Positions 46,986-58,727 of a DNA stretch of 64,000 nucleotides are shown here, piece after piece. Position 1 is the first letter of the stretch. Each line of letters opens with the position of its first letter. The notes below the pieces were generated by a model. It was not told the DNA's origin, ran no database searches, and was given only the letters and a program-made list of their open reading frames with translations. Made by a program: the position numbers and the translations under genes. Origin of the DNA: Sthenelais limicola (Eukaryota > Annelida > Polychaeta > Phyllodocida > Sigalionidae). The stretch lies in the NCBI GenBank assembly GCA_942159475.1, contig OW804096.1, forward strand, positions 131,554,941-131,618,940, read 5' to 3'.

Positions 46986-49900
46986 AAATATGTATGACCT
47001 AGAACACGTGTCGTGACTTTCATCTCTACTGAATGTCCATCAGTGTGTGTACTTTAAAATAGTTCGTCTCCAATACTTCCCGAAGCATTTTGCACCGAGT
47101 ATGTTTACTGCTTTTGATTAATTTCGGAACACAAAATGACATGTATATATGTGGCTTTTAATAAGGGTCTTTGAGATTCGAGGTAACGACGTGTAATTTG
47201 TTACATTCTTGCTATTGAACAGAATACTGTCGTGTTAGGTTACTGCATGATACTGACAATAGGAGCCTACTGGGAATAAATACAATAGAGCTTTCTTATG
47301 GATATTCCAGAGTTTACACAAGGAAATCTATGCTTTTAGCAAGGTTTTCCAGCAGAAAATGATGTGTATGAACCGGTGAGATAAGGAAATCCATTCGACT
47401 TAAACAGTCTATAATGTTAAATAACAGAATGTCCATTCACCTTTTCTTGAAGCTCAAAGGACATTTGAGACAGGATTTAAGTCGAATAACGAGCTCTCCA
47501 CAGCTCTCTCTCTCTCTTTCCTAAATGATAAGAACTGTGCCTTACGAGGTAAAGTCTCCATAAATTCAGTTGTTATTGTGTCATTTATCTTTGCTGCAGA
47601 TGCCTAACATAAGCCGAAAAAAAGCCAATGAAAACCTGTTGATTCGATCATCATTGGTTTGTCACAATAGAAATAGAGCAAGTATATATATTTCTCTGAT
47701 CTACCCATCCAAAAGCTGCATTTCTAATATAATGGGTCTTGAAATGATACCTGAAAAGAGCTACAGCGGAATATCAGTGATATTTATATGTTATAATATA
47801 TTATCTTACATGTAAAATATTTTATTCTTTCGTTTCTCTTGGCCAGATAATAAGGGGTATGTTTTAAACAAACCATTGACCATTGACATAGATATCTATA
47901 CATCACTTAAGTGCCTCTGCTAAGCAATTAGCATCACCCCTCTATGGGGGTGCCAGACACATTGCCAGTCTATTCGGATGATAATAACATAACGATATCT
48001 AACAATAGGCCAGTCAATCAATATACAGCTCTTGCTGGGTGGATCACAGTCCTTTATTTATACAATAAGAGACCAAAGTGTAGCTCTTGTATGTGCTCAA
48101 ATCCTTGAACAAAGGTCAGAGACACGCCTGGATAAATAAGCAGTAGCTATTTGTACCTGGCAACTCGCCATTTGGGATCACCTACTTGGGGTAAGAGCAA
48201 ACGTATTTAGGAATGGGATCGATGGGTTACTCTTAGTTAACAAATTCACATCACTTGACTCTATTATACCAACGTAACGTCATGTACATTGACACTCACA
48301 CGTCATCCAAGAACAAGTCCATGAGAGTTATGGAAATATTTAGTGGTATTACTTCTCTGTTACATCATAATATATGTCGCTCTGGGAAGAAGGTTTAGTT
48401 AGGATTCTAGTTGTCCATGGATCCATATGCGTTCCCATATATGTACACCACTATAAGCTACTTAATATACAGTATATAAGTAGTATATATAAATGCTACA
48501 TCGTGACAGGCTATTATTGATATTATACATGCATTATCGCATGCGAGAGACTAAGAAGACATGTTGGCTGTTTTGGGTATATTTCATTTTGATAAAATGT
48601 AGAGTTGGTAAAAGTTTGTATTTGATTTGTAAAAGTGAATGGAAAAAAATGACGATGAATAAATTTGATGATATAATAATATAACCATTGCATGGTAGAT
48701 GAAAGTTTGATGATGTGGGTGGGTGGGTGCTTAGTATGGTAATTATAAGTAGAGTGAGGTAGAGGAGCGTGTGTGGGGTGATTATATAGTGAGTGGTGGG
48801 CTGGTGAGTGGTAGAACAATGAACAATGGACAATGGACAATGAAGTGGCCTAACACCTTTGTGTGATGCCAACCATATACATATAAGTGCTCCGCTCTTA
48901 AAAGAGGAATGCCAATAACAATCACGTTTGTCATTATCATGGAATTATTTACTGTATTAACTTGTCAATATACAATTGGTATATGGCACTTCTGACATTG
49001 TCAGAGATCTTGATGCCACTTCCCCTGAGAGACATGTAACGACATATATTTGAGAATTGTGAGATGAGCTTGTTTTTCCTTATGACACAGAGGCAGATGA
49101 AACAATAAAATATATAGATCGAGAGTGGTAATTAAATATGGCTCGCTTCAGTTCCCGTAATATACGCGCATCCCGACTTACGAGGTTAACTGTTCCCCAG
49201 AGGCAAAAGCAGATAGAAATAATGTACCCGGCGCTGCTGTACTAGACAACTGACTTCCGCCTAGTTAGACGCCATTGTAAAACTCTTGCTTAGTTCAGCA
49301 ATTACTTGTTGAGAAAACCTATAGCAAACATAGAACTTTAAGAGACATGACTGCGACGATTCTGAATGATGGCTCACTATTGGGGCAGTGGTGGTAAACC
49401 TGGCTGCAATGACGATTTGGGAGATATTAATGGGAAAATATCCATTCACGCAGATTTCACTCCTTCCCTACATAATAATTGAGGTCGAAGTCTTGAAAAA
49501 AAATGTATTACACAGGTGTGGTGATGGTCATAGGTTCTTAACGATAGATTATTTTTTTGTATTAAAAGATTTTTATTCAGCAAAGACGTTATGCAGTTTA
49601 CATTTGTTTCAGTCTAGGCTGCATTCATTTAAGCTAAGTTGATATTAAGGTACTATATGTGTATAGAATAGGTCTCAATTAAATAGGACAAGAAAATATC
49701 TAAATAAATAATTAATAAGCATAACAAATTAACATTAAATGAAAAGAACACTCCCCCCCCCCTCTCCCTCCACGCCATGATAGGCTAAGCAACCTTAAGT
49801 AATTCCGAGCTGCCGCTAAACCGGAAACTGAAACTGTCACAAGTTCCTGAGCGGATATCTTGTTTTCTACCTCTTTTACTGATGAAGATACGAAATCGGG

Positions 49901-50343
49901 ATCGGCGTATTAGTGCTCCCAGGTAGTGGCATTCATACAAATCAGTACATTGCAGGTATTAGCCACCCCCTCTTTTGTGCCTCTTTGATAATGACCGTAT
50001 GGATACAATCATCCAGAAACACACACGTCGCAAGTCAGCAATCAAGATTTAAGTTATCTATGAATCGCTGCTCACTGATGAGTAGAAAATCATTGATCAA
50101 CTGTATCTGGGCGTCTCGTAGCAGGACGGGTGTATTTAGGTGAACTCCTTCCACATAATTGCTACAGGTGGGAATTTTTCCTATAAGGACCCACTACAAG
50201 AGATCACTTTTGTGAAATTGATATTACGTGTGTGCTGTACATTCAGCTGCTTGTTTTGTTCAGCGGACTCAGAAATATATATTATATATAATAGTTATTA
50301 TTTCTGTAAACTGTACAGAAGTATGGTTGGCCCCTTCTGTTAA
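46986..50343. other. Intron or intergenic, no exon recognised
   Basis: A CTGCAG-ATG at about 47598 and a hydrophobic frame near 49370-49480 were considered and not supported. A (CT)n run lies at 47508-47518 and a C run at 49752-49761. Confidence 0.4.
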
Positions 50344-50565
50344 TAGGGCGACGCCACTAGAGAGAAAAACGGTGTCGACTAATTTTGTTGTTGCCCATTA
50401 ATTTGTTGTAATAAATATCCATACAGAAACAACAGTTTCTAGAGAATGTGGCAACACATCTGACACTCCTCCATTTACGTTTTCATCGCAAACATGAAAT
50501 GAACTGATGTTAGTGGGCAACAACAAAAATTGTTTCCGCCGTTTTTCCTCTAGTGGAGTTCTAAC
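50344..50565. mobile_element. Small TIR element of about 220 bp
   Basis: The left end contains CCACTAGAGAGAAAAACGG and ATTTTGTTGTTGCCCA. The right end contains TGGGCAACAACAAAAATTG and CCGTTTTTCCTCTAGTGG, inverted to the left over about 50 bp. TAA-like flanks (TAATA left, TAACATAA right) suggest a TA or TAA target. No coding content. Confidence 0.75.
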
Positions 50566-51966
50566 ATAATTACACAGATATTTCAGGCGGGCCATAAATA
50601 AATTGCGTAAAAATACAAAATCAGTACATCCTATTGGCGAAATCGCATTCCTCTTTTTTATTGACTGATTATGTACATTCATGCTCATTAAATTTGGCTG
50701 GATTTCATATATTGCTGGCTTTCATATATTGCTGACACAATATTTGGCGAAAGCTTAATGGTACGTGAGGCAGCATTGGATTCATAGAACATTATGATAA
50801 ATGGGACAATATTTTGAAAGCAAGTTTAATTTTTTCACAATCTTTTAAAATCTAACGTGAAACAATTATGGTCCCAATTGCCTTTGGTAACATGAGGAGA
50901 ACTGGTACTATTGGTCGGAGAGGGACAGTTTGATTAGATGAAATCCCAAAGGAAACATCCGTTCATCCGGATAATTCACTTTGATTCAGGACGGCGAGTC
51001 ACAAGGATAAATCTTGATACATAAAAGTTCTTTTGCTCCAAAACATCGCGAGGGAGATCTGAACATTAGTCGGGGATACCGATGGATGCTATTTAACCCT
51101 TAAGTTCAATTTCACTACCACTATTTCGTGTTGATTTTGCCGATCCACTGCTTAAATTCGGATCCCTATTCGTTTTTCTGTTCGAAAATGGGATTCAATT
51201 GAGTTATGAGGTCTAGCTGTCAGACGCTCGGGTTTAAGGCACTGCTCTGATATCTGGCCTTGGAAAGGATAATTGAACATTTTGAAGTCTGTTGTCTCCA
51301 TCTTGCATTATCCTGATTATGTTGAGTCATACCATAAAGGCTCCATTTTAGATTATAATAACCTCCCGTGGTTTGCCACTCACTATAGGCTACTCTAAAT
51401 GTTAGGGAGATATCGCATGACAAAGTAGGTATCTGCGTTAGAATCGGTTTTAAAACCCTTTCTCATGTACCGTACTATAATTTATAAGTTGCTCTAAATA
51501 TTTTAACGGCATGGGTTAATCTATCGATAGTCCAATTGCTCATAAGCAAATAGACAGTTATTACTTAGTTTAAATAAGGAACATCGATGGAGTTGAATCT
51601 CTCATAGAAGATACATTTCAAAACGGAGCTAGACAACTGAAAGTCAATTCACTATATAAAGCAGTCCATACATCGCTTCGTTGAAATCCCCCTACTTTAG
51701 AGGGAAGCTTAGGATCAGTGATAATATCATTTGCCCTAGGTATAGCATTGCACTCTACCTGCACTGAATTAGGGGTGCCTGTTTTTTATAGATCACCCAC
51801 CTGTGCTCTAGTCTGCCCAAGGCCACCTATCCATAGAAATCCTGACACGGGTTTGATTTGCTTTGCTTGTCATGTTGCCCTGTGCATCTGCTTCCTCCAA
51901 AGCTGCGAGTGGGGGTATTTTGAATAGCGGGAGCCGATTAATAGGGGAATGTATTTTATGGTTCTA
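50566..51966. other. Intron or intergenic, no exon recognised
   Basis: Short frames only; nothing notable beyond a gradual rise in C content toward the minisatellite. Confidence 0.4.
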
Positions 51967-52142
51967 GGACAAAACCCCGCCAGCAATAACCCCCCGAGCC
52001 ATAACCCCCCTAGCCAAAACCCCGCCGTCAAAATCCCCCTAGCCATAACCCCGCCATGCCATAACCCCGCCAGTAACAATCCCGCCAGTCAGAACCCATC
52101 CATGCCAAAACCCCGCCAGCCAAAACCCCGCCAAAACCCAAC
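51967..52142 (-). repeat. 15-bp minisatellite, C-rich on the + strand
   Basis: About a dozen diverged units of the type CCCCGCCAGYCAKAA, with C runs recurring every 15 or so bases. On the minus strand this gives regularly spaced G runs that could form G-quadruplexes. It belongs to the same family as 55531-55698, opposite strand; both have GGACARAAYCCCGCCAG at one edge. Confidence 0.85.
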
Positions 52143-52435
52143 CAATTGTGTGTGCTTAGGGCTGGGTTGGGGGCATGGAGGAGTGATAGTTGCATGTCAC
52201 ATGAATGCTTTCTCCCAGCTACGAGAATTGACCTGCACACCCCCACCCGACCACCTACACACACTCTCTCTCAAACGTCTTTCCTACCATCCCTGCCATA
52301 GCAATTACTAATCTCCCATCTACCAACACCAAATATGCAGCAAAACCATAAGTTTCAACCATATGTGCGCCACTTTTACAACCTCATATCTCAACTACAA
52401 TACAGATAATGTACTAATGGGAGTAGATGAGAACG
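52143..52435. other. Spacer between minisatellite and polypyrimidine block
   Basis: No gene seen; includes a CA/CT-rich stretch near 52240-52275. Confidence 0.4.
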
Positions 52436-53408
52436 CCTCTCCTTCACATGTCTCTCTCTCTTTCTTGCTCCTCATCATCCTCCCACCCCTTCACCCCCTC
52501 CTTCTATGCCACCCTCCCCTTCACTTTCCGCCTACCTCTCCTTCTTTTCCACCTTCCTCCCCACCTCTCGCCTCTCCACCTTCTCTCATCTGTCATATGT
52601 AAATATAGTACAAGTAAATGACAACTCAAATAAATGTTCAGTTCTACTATTGAGGAGAATTTGGATGTAAACTCTGTATGTGTCGAATATTTGATTATAT
52701 TTGATGAATATGAGCTAATATGTGTTACATTTGTCCCCCATCCACTCCCACCCAGCCTCCACTCTCTCCCTCTGTCCTTAAATGTATCTTTATCTCTCTC
52801 CTCTCACTCCTTCCCTCTGTCTCTCCCTCCCATTCTCCTCTTCATTCATTCATCTGCCTCGCCTCCTCTCTTTTCCCACCTGCATGGCAACCTCCCTCTC
52901 TCTCACCCTTCCTCTCTCTCCTGCTCTCTCTCCAGCCTCTCTCCCACTCTCATCCTCTCCCTCCCCCTCTCTCTGACGTGTCTCTCTCTCTCCTTCCCCT
53001 CTCTTCCCCTCTCTCCCTCCTCACTATCTGTCTTCACTCTCTCTTCCCTCCCTCCCCTCTCTCTTTTCTCTTCTCTCACCTGTATCTCTCCCCCTGTCTG
53101 TTTCTCACCTGTCTCACCTGTCTATCTCTCTCCCAAGGGTGGATCCAGAGCGGATTCTTTTGGATACTTGGTAGTTTTGTGGCACCTGCCCTTTTTGCTT
53201 TATTGATTAATAGTAGATTTAAACTCATGTATCTAGTCCCACTCGCCTGTTTATTCCATATATACTTTTCCATAGTTGATCTACTATATCTACTCCTTCA
53301 AAATTTAGAAATCGACGTTTTTTCTGTCTTTCTCTCCCTAACTTTCTCTATCTTTCTGCCCTTTTCTCACCTGTCCATCAGTCCCCCTCTTTCTTTCCCT
53401 CTTCTCCA
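52436..53408 (+). repeat. Polypyrimidine blocks
   Basis: CT- and CCT-rich stretches at about 52436-52598, 52736-53136 and 53318-53408, separated by two AT-rich interruptions. Long open frames here in several reading frames are low-complexity artefacts. Confidence 0.92.
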
Positions 53409-53750
53409 ATGCACCTGAGGAAGGGAGAGTGCTCCGGGGAGAGAGAGCCGAGGAAAGAGAGAGGGAGAGGGATGGATATAAAGGGGGAAGAGGAGAGGGT
53501 GCAGGGAGAGAGTTGGAGAGAGAGGGAGTGGGAAAGAGGAGAGGAGGAGAGACAAACAGATGAGAGAAGTAAGAAAGGCGGAGAGAACAGGAAAAGAGAT
53601 GCTGAGAGAGAAAGCAGGGAGAGATTTGGAGAGGGAGGGGGAGGGAGAGATAGGTAGAGAAATGAAGAAGAGAGCGAGGGAGATAGAGAGGAAGAGGGAA
53701 AGAGAGAGGGAGAGCATGGAGAGCATGAAGAGAGGGGGAATTAAGATTCA
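53409..53750 (+). repeat. Polypurine block directly after the polypyrimidine block
   Basis: GAGA, GGGAG and GGAAAG-rich sequence with almost no pyrimidines for about 335 bp. The strand bias flips within about 10 bp at 53402-53415. Confidence 0.92.
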
Positions 53751-55530
53751 TGGTGAGTTTTTTTCTAAAATAAACCAACGAGACTAGAGCTTCCCTCTAG
53801 TCTCGTAAAAATAAACCTAACCCCATTTTACTGTCTTCAGTTGTCATTAGATGGCATACAGGGGGTGGGCGGTGGCAGTGGTCAAGGTGGTCTAGGAGGA
53901 TTATCTTTATGGCCTGATATATATCATAAACTTCAGACCCCACTTAAGCCCATACCACCCACAATAAAATTATACTGTAGAAAACTGATATTTCCTGAGA
54001 TTGGAATGAATCACGGGGGAGGCTAGGTGGGAGGGGGCCAGCTGAGCTGCCCCTCAGCGACCCCTAGGAGAGTGACCAAGCATTGAGTAACCCCAGTCGA
54101 GCTCACCCTAGCCCTGGAGGGTGGGTCAGGAGGTCGGAGCTCACCTAGCCAATCCAATCCTAAATTGATTAATTAACTTTGATAATTATAGTTCTGTGCA
54201 TGATCCTTATTTGTAGATTATGATACTCGCTTAAAATACTTAGTTGTGATTGCATAAATACTCAATGTTACGCCATGTGCTCTTGTACCCTTCCGGGGCG
54301 GGGTGGGTTCTTATCTTGATAGTTAAGATAAGATGATCAGCCTAACAGGGGCCACCATCTGGGTACATGTCGTCGGTATTGCTTGGTGGTGTCTTAGAGC
54401 TAAAATTAATTAATACATGTATTTTAGCTCTAAGGTGGCGTAGGGGTTATGATTCTATACATTTTGTGCCCTAGCCTTTATGCTTCAATATCAAAATACA
54501 CATGTTGAAATGGCGAAATAATAGTTCTGTCCTTGACACTATTAATTTAGTACCATGCAGGGGGGACTTTTTATGGTATGTTTTAATCCAGGGGAGAAAA
54601 GTTTCGTGTCTGCACCACACATACAAAATGGAGGATTTCCTATCCAAACCACTGTTTAGAATAGTAGCCAGTGATTTCGGGGGGAAACCCATTATTCTGA
54701 AATATTATGTTGTTTTGATGAGAGAAATCATTATAGCGAACTTTCAATTTTTGAAATAACGTATGGTTGATTAAATGGAAGCTTCCTGTCGCCTAGAAAA
54801 ACTTGAAATTACCCCAGAATTAGCTACAACACTGCCCATGATTAATAGACCCAATGCATTCATGAGAAAATCTCCTGCTAATTCTTCCAAGCTCTATGGA
54901 GGAGTTATGGATACTAAGACAATTGGAATGCAAATATCACCATAGCGGTTTCCTTAATAAATAAATTGATATTAGCATAAATAATTGTTTGGAAGCGTTA
55001 TAATGTGTAATAAACACTAGGGAAAATCGATAAATACAAAAAAAATCTGAAATCACAGAGACTGTCACATTTGAGAAAAGAATCTTTTATCACCCCGCTC
55101 CCCCCCCCCCCCGGCGATAGGGTGGCACACATGCCCCACATACAATGACCACAATGACCACAGGCGTCCACACATACCTTATTCGCCACATTTACAGGCC
55201 CATATCTTGACGGCAATACAGATGAAGAGAATGGAACGAGGTCTAGAGATAAGAATCATTTCCTTCCAACCACAAATCTATCTGACGATTTCTGCGGGTA
55301 TAATCACCTAGCTTATTTATGAAATGTGAGATTGTATATCTGATTAATAATTGTATACATAATGCAACAGTATTATAAGACACATTTTAATTTCGTTGGT
55401 ATATCCAACACCAGGAAATGAGTCACAAATATCATATTCTTGCCAGTTTGAATAGACATTTTATTATATTTTATGGCAATACATTTAGGCAACTTGCTGC
55501 CACTCCATGTATTTTGTTAAATAAAATATT
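53751..55530. other. No gene recognised
   Basis: Includes a glycine-rich open frame after a good acceptor at about 53840 (see rejected items), an 85-codon ATG frame at 54502-54759 with no motif, and a C run at 55099-55111. Confidence 0.4.
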
Positions 55531-55698
55531 CTGGCGGGGTTGTGGCACGGGGGGTAAAGGCAGTGCGGGGTTCTGACTGGCGGGGTTCTGACGGGCGGGG
55601 TATTGGCATGGGGGGATATTGGCAAGGGGGGTTTTGGTTGGGGGGGTTCTGACGGCGGGGTTATGGCTAGGGGGGTTTTCACTGGCGGGATTCTGTCC
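55531..55698 (+). repeat. 15-bp minisatellite, G-rich on the + strand
   Basis: About eleven units of the type GGCGGGGTTCTGACT, with G runs of 3 to 7 at a 15-16 base period. Inverted relative to the cluster at 51967-52142. Confidence 0.88.
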
Positions 55699-55840
55699 GT
55701 ACACCGTATTTTATATATCAACTATCACGTTAAATATTTAGTTTTACCTGACTGGGCATTAATACGCCGTTATAATTATATGTTTTATATTCTGTATTGA
55801 GGAATAGAAAGTGCATTAGATGATATGTAATACATATATG

Positions 55841-56065
55841 TGATATAACAACTTTTTATAGCTTCACAAGTGATAGGATACTGACCATATTGTAAATATG
55901 TGATATGACCTGTGCTTACATGACCTTTTATTATTGCAAGCAATGTCACTTGATATAACAACTTTATATAGCTTCACATGTGTGATAGGATACTGACCAT
56001 ATTGTAAATATGTGATATGACCTTTGCTCGCATGACCTTTTATTATTGCAAGCAATGTCACTTGA
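55841..56065 (+). repeat. Tandem duplication, unit about 110-112 bp
   Basis: Two adjacent copies starting TGATATAACAACTTT and ending CAAGCAATGTCACTTGA, differing at a handful of positions and a 2-bp indel. Confidence 0.93.
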
Positions 56066-58308
56066 TTATTAACCCATGACAAATGGGATAAAGAATGCAA
56101 TTTCCGTGAAAATAATCGATACCATATATCGTTATATTCGGTGCAGGTCATGCCAGTGTCTAAATAGCCAGTATAATTACATCGATGAACATTTATGGAT
56201 ATAAATAACCCTTTGCTACATATAGTTATCACTTATTTATCTTTAATTCACACTATATGATGCTGAATATTATACATATCATAGGTGATATGTCCTGTAC
56301 AGTTCTAAAAGGATGAACAATTTCTAGGGTCGCCCATGTTCTGAAGAAACATGAATATGGATCAGTTGCTACTTGAGCTGTCTATGTTCAGATCATAAAA
56401 TTGAACTAGTGACCAGAGACGTAGAATGCATTGATAGCGTTCAAAAGTTTACCACAGGCCATAGTATACAATTTAAATGATTCGTTCCCAGCTTCAGGCA
56501 AACAGGTTCTAGTGTCCATCAGGACTGAAGATTTCTCTAAAATGGCCACCAGTAAAACAAGCATGAGATCTTCCCTCCTCCTTACCAGAGCCGATGCTAT
56601 TTCCCCTGTGACACAGACTGATCGATATTCTGGCTGTAGGTTATAGGGAATCGGGTCAGATGAGTAGGTAATCAATGTCTAGAGTGATGAACAATCGCAT
56701 TGGTTGCCCTGCTTATTGACTGACTTGTGTTGATCAGATCGATTTTCTCCGGGTGTCTGGCCTCCACCTGCGTATAGTGACCTCTCCGGTTGTTTATGTA
56801 CACAAGATTATCGTTATCTCACCCAAGGCCCCCAGCGCTAATGGACTGGAATAATAGATTGCCCAATAATCCCTGAATGCAATCGGTTACCGATGGAACA
56901 GACCAATTGTTAAGCTTTGACAGTGACATCCTATATCGTCCGCCGTTCGAACTACCAAAAGTGCTTTGTCGTCTAGAAAGTGGCTTTGAATTGTTTCTTT
57001 TTAGATTATTAAAGTCATATATAATAAAGCAGTTAACTAACTCGTTGGTTTCGTCCAACTCGTTAGTTTACCTGTATATTGTGGGTAGTTTTTAACCTTC
57101 CTGTGAACTATGAAACGAATTCTTTTCACAACAAATGGACTACACAGAATGATAGGACAGCCGGAGTGCATGCATTTCAATTGGGACTAGAATAGTATCT
57201 AGGGATGGAACTCCAGGAACACCATTGTATACTTAGGGAACATTTTCTAAAAATAAGTTTGCTGGCGTATTTATTGGCGTTTAGTATCGACTCTCGATCG
57301 GGTCGTCCAGGGTGACAGTTATCCTGTCACTGTACACTTTTATTATGATTGTAAATCTTTCCGGCCCACGCACTGAACTGAATCTCCATTACAAATAGAG
57401 CACACCCGATCTAATTTGCTGATCCAATTTTATGTATTTCCTGAATGAAAACGTGTTATGCAGACCTATTCATTGTAATAGAAGTATCATGCCTCGGCAT
57501 GTAACATCTTATTCATATAACTATACGCTTATTCCATTGCATTACAAGACAATAGCCTTACTTCAGGGAGTTGTTGTGAAATTAGGAATTTTTGATACAA
57601 TATAAAGGTGAGATCTATGTATTCTATTCTATGAGATGAGAAGGTGAGATCTATGCCATTTGCATATGTATAAGACTGAATATAGTAACGCAAGTAATAT
57701 GTGAGATGAAAGTTCTAATAATTCGTTAGTTGGATTAATGTGAGGATGAAGTTAATGTATTGTTGTAAGGCCGCTTAAAGCTGTTAATCTTAGAAGTTTG
57801 GCACATATGTTATGCCGGTTTTGATGTTGACGTAAGAAGGTAGACTTATATTCAAAGGTATGGAAATTAATTTAGGCATCGCACGAATACATCCACGTAG
57901 TGGACACGCGCTTTTTGTGAATTTGATAAACTTGTACGGCCAGATTTGTAATAAAAAAAAAAAATGTATATTGAACGAGTAATAAGCAGAAGCAATCCTC
58001 AACAATTGCATTAATAAAAATGTTGTGCTTGCTTAGGGAATTGAATGTTTCGGTCTTCGTACCAAATGTCTGGAGTACAGTACCCTATGCTTTATGCCCT
58101 ATAGACGTAAATAATACATAATAAATACCGTTGAATGATGTATTATGACATGTACAGGCCAGAGAGCCCAGATACATAACCCCTAACGCCAGTTCGGTTT
58201 GTTCAACTGGTGCTGGTGCAGCGTTTTGGGAGCTGACACCCGCGTATACCTATATTCAAAGGGGACATGTTAATTTTTAAAAGGGAATTTACATCATGGC
58301 AATAGATA
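56066..58308. other. No gene recognised
   Basis: Short frames only. Contains repeat copy 3 (57021-57078), a short duplication of GAGATCTATG near 57608-57655 and an A run at 57952-57964. Confidence 0.4.
57021..57078 (+). repeat. Dispersed repeat, copy 3 (hairpin part only)
   Basis: AGTTAACTAACTCGTTGGTT followed at once by CCAACTCGTTAGTTTACCTG. The same arms as in copy 1 but with almost no loop. Confidence 0.7.
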
Positions 58309-58727
58309 ATATGTGATGTGTTCCAGGAAAATGAGTCATAAGTCGCAAAAACAATATTTTTCAAAGTATTAATTTTACAAGATGACTTCATTGGAATGTT
58401 CTGATCTTTGGAGAGCTTATCACTATTATGTACATCAATTGATGCATCAAATTTCAAGACAATGTATGTAATATATCCCTTCGTTTTTAAGGTCCTTATA
58501 TGGACTATATTTAGTAACTTAACTGTTTACTACCCCCCCCCCAGAAATATTGCAAATGTTTGTTTCCAAAGTAAAAATATCAAACTTAAAATCTAGAAAT
58601 ACTTATTGGATTGTTAGACTGTTTACTATCATTGGAATCGGCTTGATCTCATTTTTTCAAATATAATGGAATCGCAAAATCTATTTTTTGCGACTTATGA
58701 CTCATTTTCCTAAAACACACCACATAT
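58309..58727. mobile_element. 419-bp TIR element
   Basis: Both ends read inward ATATGTGRTGTGTT, then AGGAAAATGAGTCATAAGTC and GCAAAAA, about 43 bp of close inverted match. The outermost bases fit a TA target. The interior is AT-rich and non-coding. Confidence 0.82.

Noticed and set aside
49388..49642. Frame with a hydrophobic stretch (VVNLAAMTIWEILMGKYPF)
   Set aside because: No acceptor close upstream and the frame soon becomes AT-rich and unconvincing.
52720..53418. Long Ser/Leu/Pro-rich open frames in several reading frames
   Set aside because: Low-complexity artefacts of the polypyrimidine tract; open in overlapping frames at once.
53338..53787. Open frames on both strands over the polypurine tract
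   Set aside because: Same low-complexity cause as the polypyrimidine frames.
53841..54026. Glycine-rich frame after the acceptor TTTTACTGTCTTCAG
   Set aside because: The acceptor is good, but the peptide is low complexity, no upstream exon fits and the end runs into a G-rich stretch. Kept only as a note.
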